Assembly: GCA_030429955.1 (NCBI GenBank)
Contig: JAUIGO010000016.1
Coordinates: forward strand, 1-55,079
DNA length: 55,079 bases
Source of the DNA: Bacteroidia bacterium
GTDB taxonomy: Bacteria > Bacteroidota > Bacteroidia > Flavobacteriales > Flavobacteriaceae
Direction of reading: 5' to 3'
The position numbers and the translations under genes are program-made. The notes beneath the pieces were generated by a model that was not told the DNA's origin, made no database searches, and was given only the letters and a program-made list of their open reading frames with translations. Of the stretch, positions 7,916-15,595 are shown piece by piece. Position 1 is the stretch's first letter. Each line of letters opens with the position of its first letter.

Positions 7916-9049
7916 ATGAAATTAGATAAACAAGATATACAAAGAGCACTAAAAACCATTTCTGCTCCAGGAGAAGGAGCTAACATGATTGATAGTGGAG
8001 CTGTAACAAATATAATCGTTTTTGGTGATGAAGTCATCGTGGATATTACCATCTCAAATCCAACATTACAAGCAAAAAAGCGTACTGAGGTTGACATCAT
8101 GAAAACCATTCATGAACTGGTTTACCCAAAAGCTAAAATTGTGGTTAATGTTAAGGCAGATGCACCAGCAAAACCAAAGAATGAAATCAAAGGAAATCCA
8201 ATTCCTGGAATTCAAAACATTGTAGCTGTAGCGTCTGGAAAAGGTGGTGTTGGGAAATCTACAGTGACCTCAAATTTAGCTGTAACCTTAGCTAAAATGG
8301 GTTTCAAAGTGGGCATATTGGATGCAGATATTTACGGTCCATCAATACCAATTATGTTTGATGTAGTTAACGAACGACCATTGGCAGTAAACGTTGACGG
8401 AAAATCTAAAATGAAGCCTGTTGAGAATTATGGTGTGAAAATATTATCCATTGGGTTTTTTACAAAACCAGACCAAGCAGTAGTTTGGCGTGGACCAATG
8501 GCTTCTAAAGCATTAAACCAAATGATTTTTGATGCAGCTTGGGGAGAACTCGATTTTCTATTAATTGATTTACCTCCAGGAACAGGTGATATTCATTTAA
8601 GCATTATGCAATCACTTCCTATTACAGGCGCAGTGGTTGTAAGTACACCTCAAAATGTCGCTCTGGCTGACGCTAAAAAAGGAGTTGCCATGTTTCAGCA
8701 AGACAGTATCAATGTTCCTGTGTTGGGCATTATTGAAAATATGGCTTATTTCACACCTGCAGAATTACCAGAAAACAAATATTATATCTTTGGAAAAGAA
8801 GGTGCTAAAAACTTGGCTGAAGATTTAAATGTACCATTTTTAGGAGACATTCCTTTGGTGCAAAGTGTAAGGGAAGCAGGAGATATTGGCAGACCAGCTG
8901 CATTGCAAACAGCAACACCAATTCAAGAAGCTTTTGAAAATTTAACTAGAAACGTGGTTCAAGAAGTCGTAAATAGAAATGAAGATTTACCACCAACGGA
9001 AGCCATAAAAATAACCACAATGGCTGGATGCTCAGCAGTAAATAAATAA
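7916..9049 (+). CDS. mrp: Mrp/ApbC-type P-loop iron-sulfur carrier ATPase
   Basis: The 377-residue protein has an N-terminal MIP18/DUF59 domain (1-80) and a Mrp/NBP35 ATPase domain with the deviant Walker A VASGKGGVGKST (105-116), LDADIYGPS and LLIDLPPGTGD. Members deliver Fe-S clusters to apoproteins. The usual CxxC cluster-bridging motif after IENM is absent: here the segment reads IENMAYFTPAELPENKYYIFG. The only candidate ligand near the C-terminus is the Cys in MAGCSAVNK. An Nfu-type gene starts 3 bases downstream, which supports a role in Fe-S assembly. The CxxC absence looks like a lineage variant rather than damage, because the surrounding sequence is intact. Confidence 0.92.
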   Translation: MKLDKQDIQRALKTISAPGEGANMIDSGAVTNIIVFGDEVIVDITISNPTLQAKKRTEVDIMKTIHELVYPKAKIVVNVKADAPAKPKNEIKGNPIPGIQNIVAVASGKGGVGKSTVTSNLAVTLAKMGFKVGILDADIYGPSIPIMFDVVNERPLAVNVDGKSKMKPVENYGVKILSIGFFTKPDQAVVWRGPMASKALNQMIFDAAWGELDFLLIDLPPGTGDIHLSIMQSLPITGAVVVSTPQNVALADAKKGVAMFQQDSINVPVLGIIENMAYFTPAELPENKYYIFGKEGAKNLAEDLNVPFLGDIPLVQSVREAGDIGRPAALQTATPIQEAFENLTRNVVQEVVNRNEDLPPTEAIKITTMAGCSAVNK

Positions 9050-9052
9050 GTT

Positions 9053-9295
9053 ATGACAACAGAAGAACTTAGGTTAAATATAGAAAAAGCGCTGGATGAA
9101 ATTCGTCCGTTTTTACAAAGCGATGGAGGTGATATTTCATTACTGTCCATTGAAGATGATAAGTTTGTAAAGGTGCAACTTCAAGGTGCTTGCACTAGTT
9201 GTAGTGTTAACCAAATGACACTTAAATCTGGTGTTGAAATGACGATTAAAAAGTATGCACCTCAAATAGAAAGCGTTATTAATATTGAAGTCTAA
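9053..9295 (+). CDS. NifU C-terminal-domain (Nfu-type) Fe-S scaffold protein
   Basis: The 80-residue protein corresponds to the Nfu domain alone: IEKALDEIRPFLQSDGGDISLLSIED followed by VKVQLQGACTSCSVNQMTLKSGVE. The CTSC motif supplies the two cysteines that bind a [4Fe-4S] cluster across a dimer. It starts 3 bases after mrp and is certainly co-transcribed with it. Nfu proteins transfer clusters to target enzymes. The stop codon runs into a CRP-like palindrome. Confidence 0.92.
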   Translation: MTTEELRLNIEKALDEIRPFLQSDGGDISLLSIEDDKFVKVQLQGACTSCSVNQMTLKSGVEMTIKKYAPQIESVINIEV

Positions 9296-9318
9296 TAATG
9301 TGACTTTTATCACATTAT
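9295..9318. promoter_or_regulatory. CRP/FNR-type palindrome before the ferredoxin reductase gene
   Basis: The arms ATAATGTGA and TCACATTAT pair perfectly over 9 bp around CTTTTA. The core is exactly TGTGA-N6-TCACA, the classical CRP consensus. It sits about 43 bp upstream of the transcription start predicted from the -7 element at 9336, a class II activator position. A terminator role is less likely because no T-run follows. Confidence 0.55.
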
Positions 9319-9335
9319 GAAAGATTTTAAATTTA

Positions 9336-9345
9336 TAATTTTACG
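9336..9345 (+). promoter_or_regulatory. Probable -7 element (TAATTTTACG) of the ferredoxin reductase operon
   Basis: TAATTTTA matches TAnnTTTG except at the last base, is followed by CG, and lies 22 bases before the ATG at 9366. It is the same variant as at 1866 and 17317. Confidence 0.4.
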
Positions 9346-9365
9346 CTTAATAAATTGAATATTTA

Positions 9366-10424
9366 ATGATTTCTACTGATATACTTATTATTGGGGCAGG
9401 ACCTACAGGACTATTTACCGTTTTTGAAGCAGGATTACTAAAATTAAAATGTCATTTAATAGATGCATTGCCACAACCTGGCGGTCAATGTTCAGAAATA
9501 TACCCTAAAAAGCCAATCTATGATATTCCTGCCTATCCCGAAATTCTGGCAGGAGAATTAACAGAAAAACTATTAGAGCAATGTAAGCAATTCGAACCTG
9601 GATTTACTCTTGGTGAGCGTGCTGAAACTATTGAAAAGCAAGACGACGGAACATTTATTGTAACCACCAATAAAGGCACAAAACATCAAGCTCCAGTTGT
9701 AGCAATTGCTGGAGGTTTAGGAAGTTTTGAACCTCGTAAACCTTTAATCCCAAATATTACAGATTTTGAAGATAAAGGTGTGGAATATATGATTAAAGAC
9801 CCTGAAATTTATAGAAACAAACGTGTTGTAATTGCTGGAGGTGGAGATTCGGCTTTAGATTGGAGCATCTTTTTAGCTGATGTTGCAAGTGAAGTAACAT
9901 TAATTCATAGAAGAAACGAGTTCAGAGGTCACTTAGATTCTGTTGAAAAAGTTCAGGAATTAAAAAATATAGGAAAAATAAATCTTGTCACTCCTGCAGA
10001 AGTTATTGGTATTATTGGAAATGGTCATGTTAATGGTGTTGCTGTAAAAAATGCCGAAGACGAAAAAGAATTTAATATTGAGTGTGATCATTTTATTCCT
10101 CTTTTCGGATTATCACCTAAACTTGGGCCTATTGCAAATTGGGGACTCGAGATAGAAAAAAATGCCATAAAAGTTAATAATGCGTTAGACTACCAAACGA
10201 ATATTCCAGGCGTTTTCGCTATAGGAGATGTGAACACATATCCAGGGAAATTGAAGTTGATTTTGTGTGGTTTCCATGAAGCAACGTTAATGTGTCAAGC
10301 AGCTTATCAAATAATAAATCCTGGCAAAAAGTATGTGTTAAAATATACAACTGTAAGTGGTGTTGATGGATTTGATGGAACACGGAAAGAAGCACCGAAG
10401 GCTGTGGTTAAAACAATTGATTAG
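9366..10424 (+). CDS. Thioredoxin-reductase-like ferredoxin-NADP+ reductase
   Basis: The 352-residue flavoprotein has an FAD-binding motif at the N-terminus (IIGAGPTGLFTVFEAGLL), PGGQCSEIYPKKPIYDIPAYP, an NADPH-binding motif (VVIAGGGDSALDWSIFLAD) followed by HRRNEFRGH, and the C-terminal FAD contact GVFAIGDVNTYPGKLKLILCGFHEATLM. It lacks the redox CxxC of thioredoxin reductases. This combination is typical of the Bacillus/Chlorobium-type ferredoxin-NADP+ reductase. The next gene, a [2Fe-2S] ferredoxin, overlaps it by one base (TAGTG), which makes it the obvious redox partner. A CRP-like palindrome lies upstream. Confidence 0.92.
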   Translation: MISTDILIIGAGPTGLFTVFEAGLLKLKCHLIDALPQPGGQCSEIYPKKPIYDIPAYPEILAGELTEKLLEQCKQFEPGFTLGERAETIEKQDDGTFIVTTNKGTKHQAPVVAIAGGLGSFEPRKPLIPNITDFEDKGVEYMIKDPEIYRNKRVVIAGGGDSALDWSIFLADVASEVTLIHRRNEFRGHLDSVEKVQELKNIGKINLVTPAEVIGIIGNGHVNGVAVKNAEDEKEFNIECDHFIPLFGLSPKLGPIANWGLEIEKNAIKVNNALDYQTNIPGVFAIGDVNTYPGKLKLILCGFHEATLMCQAAYQIINPGKKYVLKYTTVSGVDGFDGTRKEAPKAVVKTID

Positions 10425-10759
10425 TGGAAAGCCAAGATATAAAAATAACCATTATTGATAGAGATGGTGTGTCTCACACCATAGATGCACCAACAGATAT
10501 GGCAATGAACCTTATGGAAGTGGTTCGTGCTTACGAGCTTGCTCCAGAAGGTACTATTGGTATTTGTGGTGGAATGGCAATGTGTGCTTCCTGCCAATGC
10601 TATGTATTGTCTGACCATGAGTTGCCAGAGATGCAAGACGATGAAGAGGCCATGTTATCTGAAGCATTTTATGTAAAAGATAATTCTCGTCTAGGTTGCC
10701 AAATTCAAATCAATCCTGAAATGGATGGCTTGGAAGTGGAGTTGGCACCTGAATCTTAA
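10424..10759 (+). CDS. [2Fe-2S] ferredoxin, adrenodoxin type
   Basis: The 111-residue protein has the spacing CX5CX2C (Cys48, Cys54, Cys57 in ICGGMAMCASCQCY) and the fourth ligand Cys92 in RLGCQIQ, as in adrenodoxin/Isc-type ferredoxins. The GTG start overlaps the reductase stop by one base, so the two are translationally coupled and should form an NADPH-reductase-ferredoxin electron chain. Possible acceptors are Fe-S assembly (mrp and the Nfu gene are just upstream) or an oxygenase such as the Rieske enzyme at 13.1-14.2 kb; neither can be shown from sequence. Confidence 0.93.
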   Translation: MESQDIKITIIDRDGVSHTIDAPTDMAMNLMEVVRAYELAPEGTIGICGGMAMCASCQCYVLSDHELPEMQDDEEAMLSEAFYVKDNSRLGCQIQINPEMDGLEVELAPES

Positions 10760-10766
10760 ATCGAAC

Positions 10767-10794
10767 GTCATTAAGAGCTAAGCGAAATAATCTC
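10767..10794 (+). repeat. REP-like intergenic repeat, single copy
   Basis: The stretch begins GTCATT and ends ATCTC with GAA in between, resembling the short intergenic repeat seen at 11770-11835. It lies between the convergent ferredoxin and phosphoesterase genes. Similar elements are common between genes in Flavobacteriia. The function is unknown. Confidence 0.4.
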
Positions 10795-10853
10795 TTTATT
10801 ATAGTTCCAATTTATAAAAATTACTTTAGTTATTCTACCTATACTATGGCCAC

Positions 10854-11750
10854 CTAGTTTGTTTTATAATCAATCAGTTTTTGAGGGCCTTCCAACAGTA
10901 CTCTTACAATTTTTAATGTACCATCATCTGTAGTTGCAATTTGCCATTTTATTAAAGAAATAGAGCCATTTTCAATTTCAATTCCTGTGATACTTCTTGG
11001 ATGTACACAACTACCATCATTAAAATAAGCAATGTCGCCAGGTTCTGGAAAACGAGGTCTGTGTGTATGCCCAACGATGGTTAATAGGTTGTTTTTTTCA
11101 ATAATCCATTTCTTAGTTCTACGTTCAACCTTAATTAGTTCTTTATAATTTTTCGCAGGACTTGTTGGATCTGCAATTCCCATGACATTAAGTGGTTTCC
11201 ATAGCACACGAACCAAAAATCTGCTCCATCTCCAAAAGATGTAATTCCACCAATCTGCTTGATGTCCATGCGTTAAAAATAATTCTTGATTGGTTGTAGA
11301 ATGCTTTAAGATAATACCTTCATGGTATTGAATGTTGCAAAACAACTCAACGTCTTCTCCAATTTTTTCATCGAAATAGGTGGACAAATGTTTTTCAACA
11401 TATTTAGGGTCACGATACACCATATCATGGTTTCCCCAAATCATGTGCAAACGTTCTTGCTCATGAAACAGTTTCATAAGCATATAGACATTTTTATGAG
11501 CTTCAAGAATTGGAGTAAACGAAATGTTCTCCCATAATTCATCACCATCGCCAACCTCACAATATTGAAAGCCTTCAGCGTAATAATGCTTTAATGCATG
11601 AAAATAAATGTTTCGGTTGTTGGCAAAATCATCAGCGAAACTATTGTCTCCACGATGACAATCACTAAATAGGATAAACTTACTTGAGTCGTCAAAGTTG
11701 ACAACCTTAGCATTTTTATAAGCTCTATCTAATCGTTTTTTGGAGGACAT
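10854..11750 (-). CDS. Calcineurin-like metallophosphoesterase
   Basis: The 298-residue protein carries the metal-binding blocks of the family in order: FSDCHRGDN (metal-binding D and H), GDGDELWEN, WGNHDMVYRDP (the GNHD block), LTHGHQADWWNY and VGHTHRPRFPEPG (the GHTH block). These form a two-metal phosphoesterase site. The substrate cannot be inferred; it differs from LpxH in its motif spacing. It has no signal peptide and is probably cytoplasmic. It is transcribed separately from the dehydrogenase upstream, with an inverted-repeat element in the gap between them. Confidence 0.85.
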   Translation of the reverse strand: MSSKKRLDRAYKNAKVVNFDDSSKFILFSDCHRGDNSFADDFANNRNIYFHALKHYYAEGFQYCEVGDGDELWENISFTPILEAHKNVYMLMKLFHEQERLHMIWGNHDMVYRDPKYVEKHLSTYFDEKIGEDVELFCNIQYHEGIILKHSTTNQELFLTHGHQADWWNYIFWRWSRFLVRVLWKPLNVMGIADPTSPAKNYKELIKVERRTKKWIIEKNNLLTIVGHTHRPRFPEPGDIAYFNDGSCVHPRSITGIEIENGSISLIKWQIATTDDGTLKIVRVLLEGPQKLIDYKTN

Positions 11751-11769
11751 TTAATAAAAGTAAATAAAA

Positions 11770-11835
11770 AATGTCATTTCAAAAGAAGTTGGAAAGCTCA
11801 TTTTAGAGATTCTTCATTTCATTCAGAATGACATT
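11770..11835 (-). repeat. REP-like inverted pair; possible terminator of the dehydrogenase gene
   Basis: The outer arms AATGTCATT and AATGACATT pair perfectly, with partial pairing further inward. On the minus strand it reads GTCATTCTGAATGAAATG followed by GAAGAATCTC, a pattern familiar from intergenic repeats in this group. It lies 35 bases past the stop of the acyl-CoA dehydrogenase gene. Confidence 0.5.
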
Positions 11836-11870
11836 AGTGTTTGAGTGGATTGCCAAATGCGGCTTAGCCA

Positions 11871-13049
11871 CTATTTAAATGCATTTAATCCTGTAATATC
11901 TAATCCTGTGATTAGTAAATGGATATCATGAGTACCTTCATAAGTAATGACGCTTTCTAAATTCATGGAGTGTCTCATAATGCTATATTCTCCAGTAATT
12001 CCCATTCCTCCTAACATTTGTCTGGCTTCGCGTGCAATGTTAATTGCCATATCTACATTGTTACGTTTAGCCATAGAGATTTGTGCAGAAGTTGCTTTAC
12101 CTTCATTTCGCAATACACCAAGTCTCCAAGTCAATAACTGTGCTTTGGTGATTTCGGTGATCATTTCGGCTAATTTCTTTTGTTGTAATTGAAACTGTCC
12201 AATTGGTTTGCCAAATTGAATACGCTCTTTACTGTAACGAAGAGCAGTGTCATAACAATCCATAGCTGCTCCAATGGCTCCCCAAGCAATACCATAACGA
12301 GCAGAATCTAAGCAACCAAGTGGTGCTCCTAATCCGGATTTGTTAGGTAATAAATTTTCTTTTGGAATTTTTACGTTATCAAAAATTAGTTCTCCAGTAG
12401 CCGAAGCTCTTAATGACCATTTATTATGGGTTTCAGGAGTTGAAAACCCTTCCATACCACGTTCAACAATCAAACCGTGAATACGTCCACTTTCATCTTT
12501 AGCCCAAACCACAGCAACTTGTGCAAAAGGTGCATTTGAAATCCACATTTTTGCACCATTTAATAAATAATGATCACCTTTATCTTTAAAGTTGGTAACC
12601 ATGCCTGCAGGATTACTTCCATGGTCTGGCTCTGTCAGTCCGAAACAGCCCATCCACTCACCTGAAGCTAATTTTGGTAAGTATTTTTGACGTTGTTCTT
12701 CGGTTCCGTACTTCCAAATAGGGTACATCACTAATGATGATTGTACAGAGGCTGTACTACGTACACCAGAATCGCCACGTTCAATTTCTTGCATGATTAG
12801 TCCATACGAAATTTGGTCTAGTCCAGCGCCACCATATTCCATAGGAATGTATGGTCCAAAAGCACCAATTTCTGCTAATCCATTGATGATTTGATTAGGG
12901 AATTCTGCTTTTTGAGCATACTCTTCAATAATTGGAGAAACATCACGTTTTACCCAATCACGAGCAGCATCACGTACTAATTTATGTTCTTCTGATAAAA
13001 GCTCGTCTAAATTGTAATAATCAGGAGCTTCAAATAAATCTGGCTTCAT
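11871..13049 (-). CDS. Glutaryl-CoA dehydrogenase-like acyl-CoA dehydrogenase
   Basis: The 392-residue flavoenzyme has EYGGAGLDQISYGLIMQEIERGDSGVRSTASVQSSLVMYPI. The RSTxSVQSSL segment (Arg97) marks the glutaryl-CoA dehydrogenase branch. It also has CFGLTEPDHGSNP for FAD/substrate binding and the catalytic base Glu371 in ITYEGTHDIHLL. The expected reaction is oxidation (and decarboxylation) of glutaryl-CoA from lysine/tryptophan breakdown, although related enzymes in Bacteroidota may act on other acyl-CoAs. It is a monocistronic minus-strand gene next to the Rieske oxygenase gene, 74 bases away. Confidence 0.88.
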   Translation of the reverse strand: MKPDLFEAPDYYNLDELLSEEHKLVRDAARDWVKRDVSPIIEEYAQKAEFPNQIINGLAEIGAFGPYIPMEYGGAGLDQISYGLIMQEIERGDSGVRSTASVQSSLVMYPIWKYGTEEQRQKYLPKLASGEWMGCFGLTEPDHGSNPAGMVTNFKDKGDHYLLNGAKMWISNAPFAQVAVVWAKDESGRIHGLIVERGMEGFSTPETHNKWSLRASATGELIFDNVKIPKENLLPNKSGLGAPLGCLDSARYGIAWGAIGAAMDCYDTALRYSKERIQFGKPIGQFQLQQKKLAEMITEITKAQLLTWRLGVLRNEGKATSAQISMAKRNNVDMAINIAREARQMLGGMGITGEYSIMRHSMNLESVITYEGTHDIHLLITGLDITGLNAFK

Positions 13050-13075
13050 CTGTATAGGTTAAAATTTTAATGTTC

Positions 13076-13083
13076 CAAATTTA
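13076..13083 (-). promoter_or_regulatory. -7 element TAAATTTG of the acyl-CoA dehydrogenase gene
   Basis: Perfect TAnnTTTG on the minus strand, 26 bases before the ATG at 13049. There is no clear -33 TTG. Confidence 0.45.
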
Positions 13084-13123
13084 ACTAAAGCAAAACGAAT
13101 CACTAAAGATTTTAGGAAGAATT

Positions 13124-14209
13124 TTATGAGTTTAAAAACTTACTGAGTAATTGATGAAAATGATGGACGCCTTGTTCACGAGTTGGAGAAAAACGACCTG
13201 CTTTATAAAACGATGAACGTACTCCTTTTTGAACGTTTTCAACAACAAATTCGTCTTCACGTTCCACTTTTTCTAGCGCACTTCCAGCTCCTTTACCTAG
13301 CTTAGAAGGATCGTAAACATAAGAGATAAAAGAGACTTTTGTGCGATTCATGTCTAGTGGTTTTACCACATTTACTGAAAGTCCCCAAGGATAAAAATTA
13401 AACATCATATTTGGGAATACCCAATAATAATAAGCAGCAACATTTTTTCCATAATCAATATGGTCTTCAGGCAAATCAAACACTTCTGTAGCTTCATTTG
13501 TATAACCTATTTGAAGATTGCAAAACTCGTAGACTTCGGTTTTATAACTTCCGTAATCCAAAACGGCATTCAAATCTTCATGTACAAAAGGCACGTGAAA
13601 TCCTTCTAAATAGTTATCGCAGTACAAAGCCCAATGCGCATGTACTAGGAAATCTTTCGAGAGAGAATTATCTAAGCTAAATTCATCCAGTGGCAGAAAA
13701 CCAACGCGTTCGTTCATTTTGTCAATCACTTGTTGGAAATCGAATGATGGATTCAATCCAGCAAATAGTAATGGTCCAAATTTTCGAAGCGGAAATTGGT
13801 GTAAATTATCACATGGTCTTGGAAAATCTTCGGCATCATTAAATTCTGGCATGTGTTCAAATTCACCTTTAAGGCTGAAGCGTCTGCCATGATACATACA
13901 GGTCAATTTTTTAGATTTCCCTGGATGCAAAGCCACAACATTACCACGATGCGTGCAAACATTTGTCATGCAAGTTATCATGTCATCCTTGTCACGAGTT
14001 AACAGCATTGGTTCTGTCAAAAAAGAATCTAACAATACAAATGGATAAATTGACTGTGGAAGTCTTACCAAGTTTTCATCACCAATAAATTGCCAAGTCT
14101 TAAGAAACACATGTTCTTTTAAAGCTTCAAAAGTTTCAGCATCTTTATAAAATTTAGCAGGAAGCGTTTCAGCTTTTTTAATATCTGGATTGATATAATA
14201 TTTCTCCAT
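13124..14209 (-). CDS. Rieske-type ring-hydroxylating oxygenase alpha subunit-like protein
   Basis: The 361-residue protein has an N-terminal Rieske [2Fe-2S] domain (NVCTHRGN with Cys85/His87 and LTCMYHGRRF with Cys104/His107) and a C-terminal mononuclear iron domain with the facial-triad region DNYLEGFHVPFVHEDL (His205, His210). The order is that of aromatic-ring dioxygenase or choline/carnitine monooxygenase alpha subunits. No beta subunit or dedicated reductase is adjacent; the ferredoxin/reductase pair at 9.4-10.8 kb could serve. The substrate is unknown. It is divergent from the amino-acid permease gene, and the two share a 77-bp intergenic region. Confidence 0.88.
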   Translation of the reverse strand: MEKYYINPDIKKAETLPAKFYKDAETFEALKEHVFLKTWQFIGDENLVRLPQSIYPFVLLDSFLTEPMLLTRDKDDMITCMTNVCTHRGNVVALHPGKSKKLTCMYHGRRFSLKGEFEHMPEFNDAEDFPRPCDNLHQFPLRKFGPLLFAGLNPSFDFQQVIDKMNERVGFLPLDEFSLDNSLSKDFLVHAHWALYCDNYLEGFHVPFVHEDLNAVLDYGSYKTEVYEFCNLQIGYTNEATEVFDLPEDHIDYGKNVAAYYYWVFPNMMFNFYPWGLSVNVVKPLDMNRTKVSFISYVYDPSKLGKGAGSALEKVEREDEFVVENVQKGVRSSFYKAGRFSPTREQGVHHFHQLLSKFLNS

Positions 14210-14286
14210 CGTAAATAATATAGTTGTACATTAGTAATCTGCTCCTAATTTACGTAATTAAATTCGATCTCTTTAAAACTAAATGA

Positions 14287-15594
14287 ATGACATCTAAACC
14301 ACAAAAAATTGGGTTAATCACTTCTACATCTTATGTCGTAGGAAGTATGATAGGTGCTGGAATTTTTCTCTTGCCAGCACTATTAGCACCTTACGGAAGC
14401 ATAAGTTTTTTAGGATGGATTTTTTCAGCCATCGGAGCTTTAATATTAGCTAGGATTTTTGGTAATTTTAGTAAAATGATAGTCAATAAAAGTGGAGGTC
14501 CTTATGCCTATTCCAAAGCTGGATTTGGAGATTTTATTGGATTTTTGGTTGCTTGGGGTTATTGGATTTCAATTTGGGTGAGTAATGCTGCCTTTGCGAT
14601 TACTATCGTTGGTGCGTTAAGTTTCTTTTTTCCGATATTAGATATCAGTCCTATATATAGAGTATTATTAGCACTATCTATTATTTGGATATTTACATGG
14701 ATTAATACCAGAGGGATTAAAGAATCTGGAAAAGTCCAGGTTGTTACCACAGCGCTAAAACTGCTGCCATTATTTTTTGTGATTATAGCAGGGTTATTTC
14801 TATTTGACATTAATAACTTCCCAGCATTTAATTTAACAACGGAAAGTAATTTTGCCATATTTCCAGTAGTTGCTGCAGCGACATTATATGCCTTTTTAGG
14901 TCTCGAAACCGCTTCTATACCTGCGGCTAATGTTAAAAACCCTGAAAAGACAATCCCTAAGGCTACACTTATAGGAACAATCATTGTTGCATTGGTTTAT
15001 ATTCTGAGTACGTTTGTTCTTTTTGGCGTTTTACCAATGGATGTTTTAGCGGCTTCTCCATCACCATTTGCAGATGCAGCTATATTAATAGGTGGTGATT
15101 TTGGAGGATATTTTGTTGCTGGTGGAATAGCTATATCTGCTTTGGGTTGTATGAATGGATGGATTCAATTTTCAGGACAAGTCCCAATGGCAGCATCTCA
15201 GGATAATTTGTTTCCAAAGATATTTAAGAAGCTAAATAAAAAAGGCTCTCCAGCTATGGGAATAGTTATTGGGAGCTTATTAACTTCTGCTATATTACTA
15301 ATGAACTTGTCGGATGGACTTGTAAAACAGTTTGAATTTATTGCAAATATTGTTGTGTTTTCTAACCTAATACCTTATTTATTTGTTGCAGCCGCTTATA
15401 TATTGGTCATTATTGAGAAAAAAATTCATATTAATAGTTGGTTTAAAACAATAACTTTGGGAATGCTTGGAATTGCCTATTCATTATGGGCAATTTATGG
15501 CTCTGGTAACGATACTGTTTTTTATGGATTTTTATTATTAATGTGTGGAGTTCCAATGTATGCTATTATGAAATGGAATCAGAGAAAAGATTAA
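14287..15594 (+). CDS. APC-family amino acid permease
   Basis: The 435-residue protein has about 12 hydrophobic segments. The first helix carries the APC substrate-binding signature SYVVGSMIGAGIFLLP. Helix 6 contains LYAFLGLETASIPAANVKNPEKTIPKAT, typical of arginine/agmatine-type (AdiC/ArcD-like) exchangers. The out-of-frame ATG at 14283 is rejected in favour of 14287. Just one base separates its stop from the next gene, an amidinohydrolase of the dimethylargininase type, which suggests that arginine or a methylated/guanidino compound is imported and hydrolysed by the pair. Confidence 0.88.
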   Translation: MTSKPQKIGLITSTSYVVGSMIGAGIFLLPALLAPYGSISFLGWIFSAIGALILARIFGNFSKMIVNKSGGPYAYSKAGFGDFIGFLVAWGYWISIWVSNAAFAITIVGALSFFFPILDISPIYRVLLALSIIWIFTWINTRGIKESGKVQVVTTALKLLPLFFVIIAGLFLFDINNFPAFNLTTESNFAIFPVVAAATLYAFLGLETASIPAANVKNPEKTIPKATLIGTIIVALVYILSTFVLFGVLPMDVLAASPSPFADAAILIGGDFGGYFVAGGIAISALGCMNGWIQFSGQVPMAASQDNLFPKIFKKLNKKGSPAMGIVIGSLLTSAILLMNLSDGLVKQFEFIANIVVFSNLIPYLFVAAAYILVIIEKKIHINSWFKTITLGMLGIAYSLWAIYGSGNDTVFYGFLLLMCGVPMYAIMKWNQRKD

Positions 15595-15595
15595 A

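Noticed and set aside
9295-9318. CRP-like dyad read as an intrinsic terminator of mrp-nfu
   Set aside because: No T-run follows either arm, and the core matches the CRP half-sites exactly. A regulatory site is preferred, although a role in RNA 3' processing is not excluded.
14559-14984. 141-codon minus-strand ORF inside the APC permease gene
   Set aside because: It lies entirely within a well-supported membrane protein gene; the translation is hydrophobic shadow sequence with no motif.
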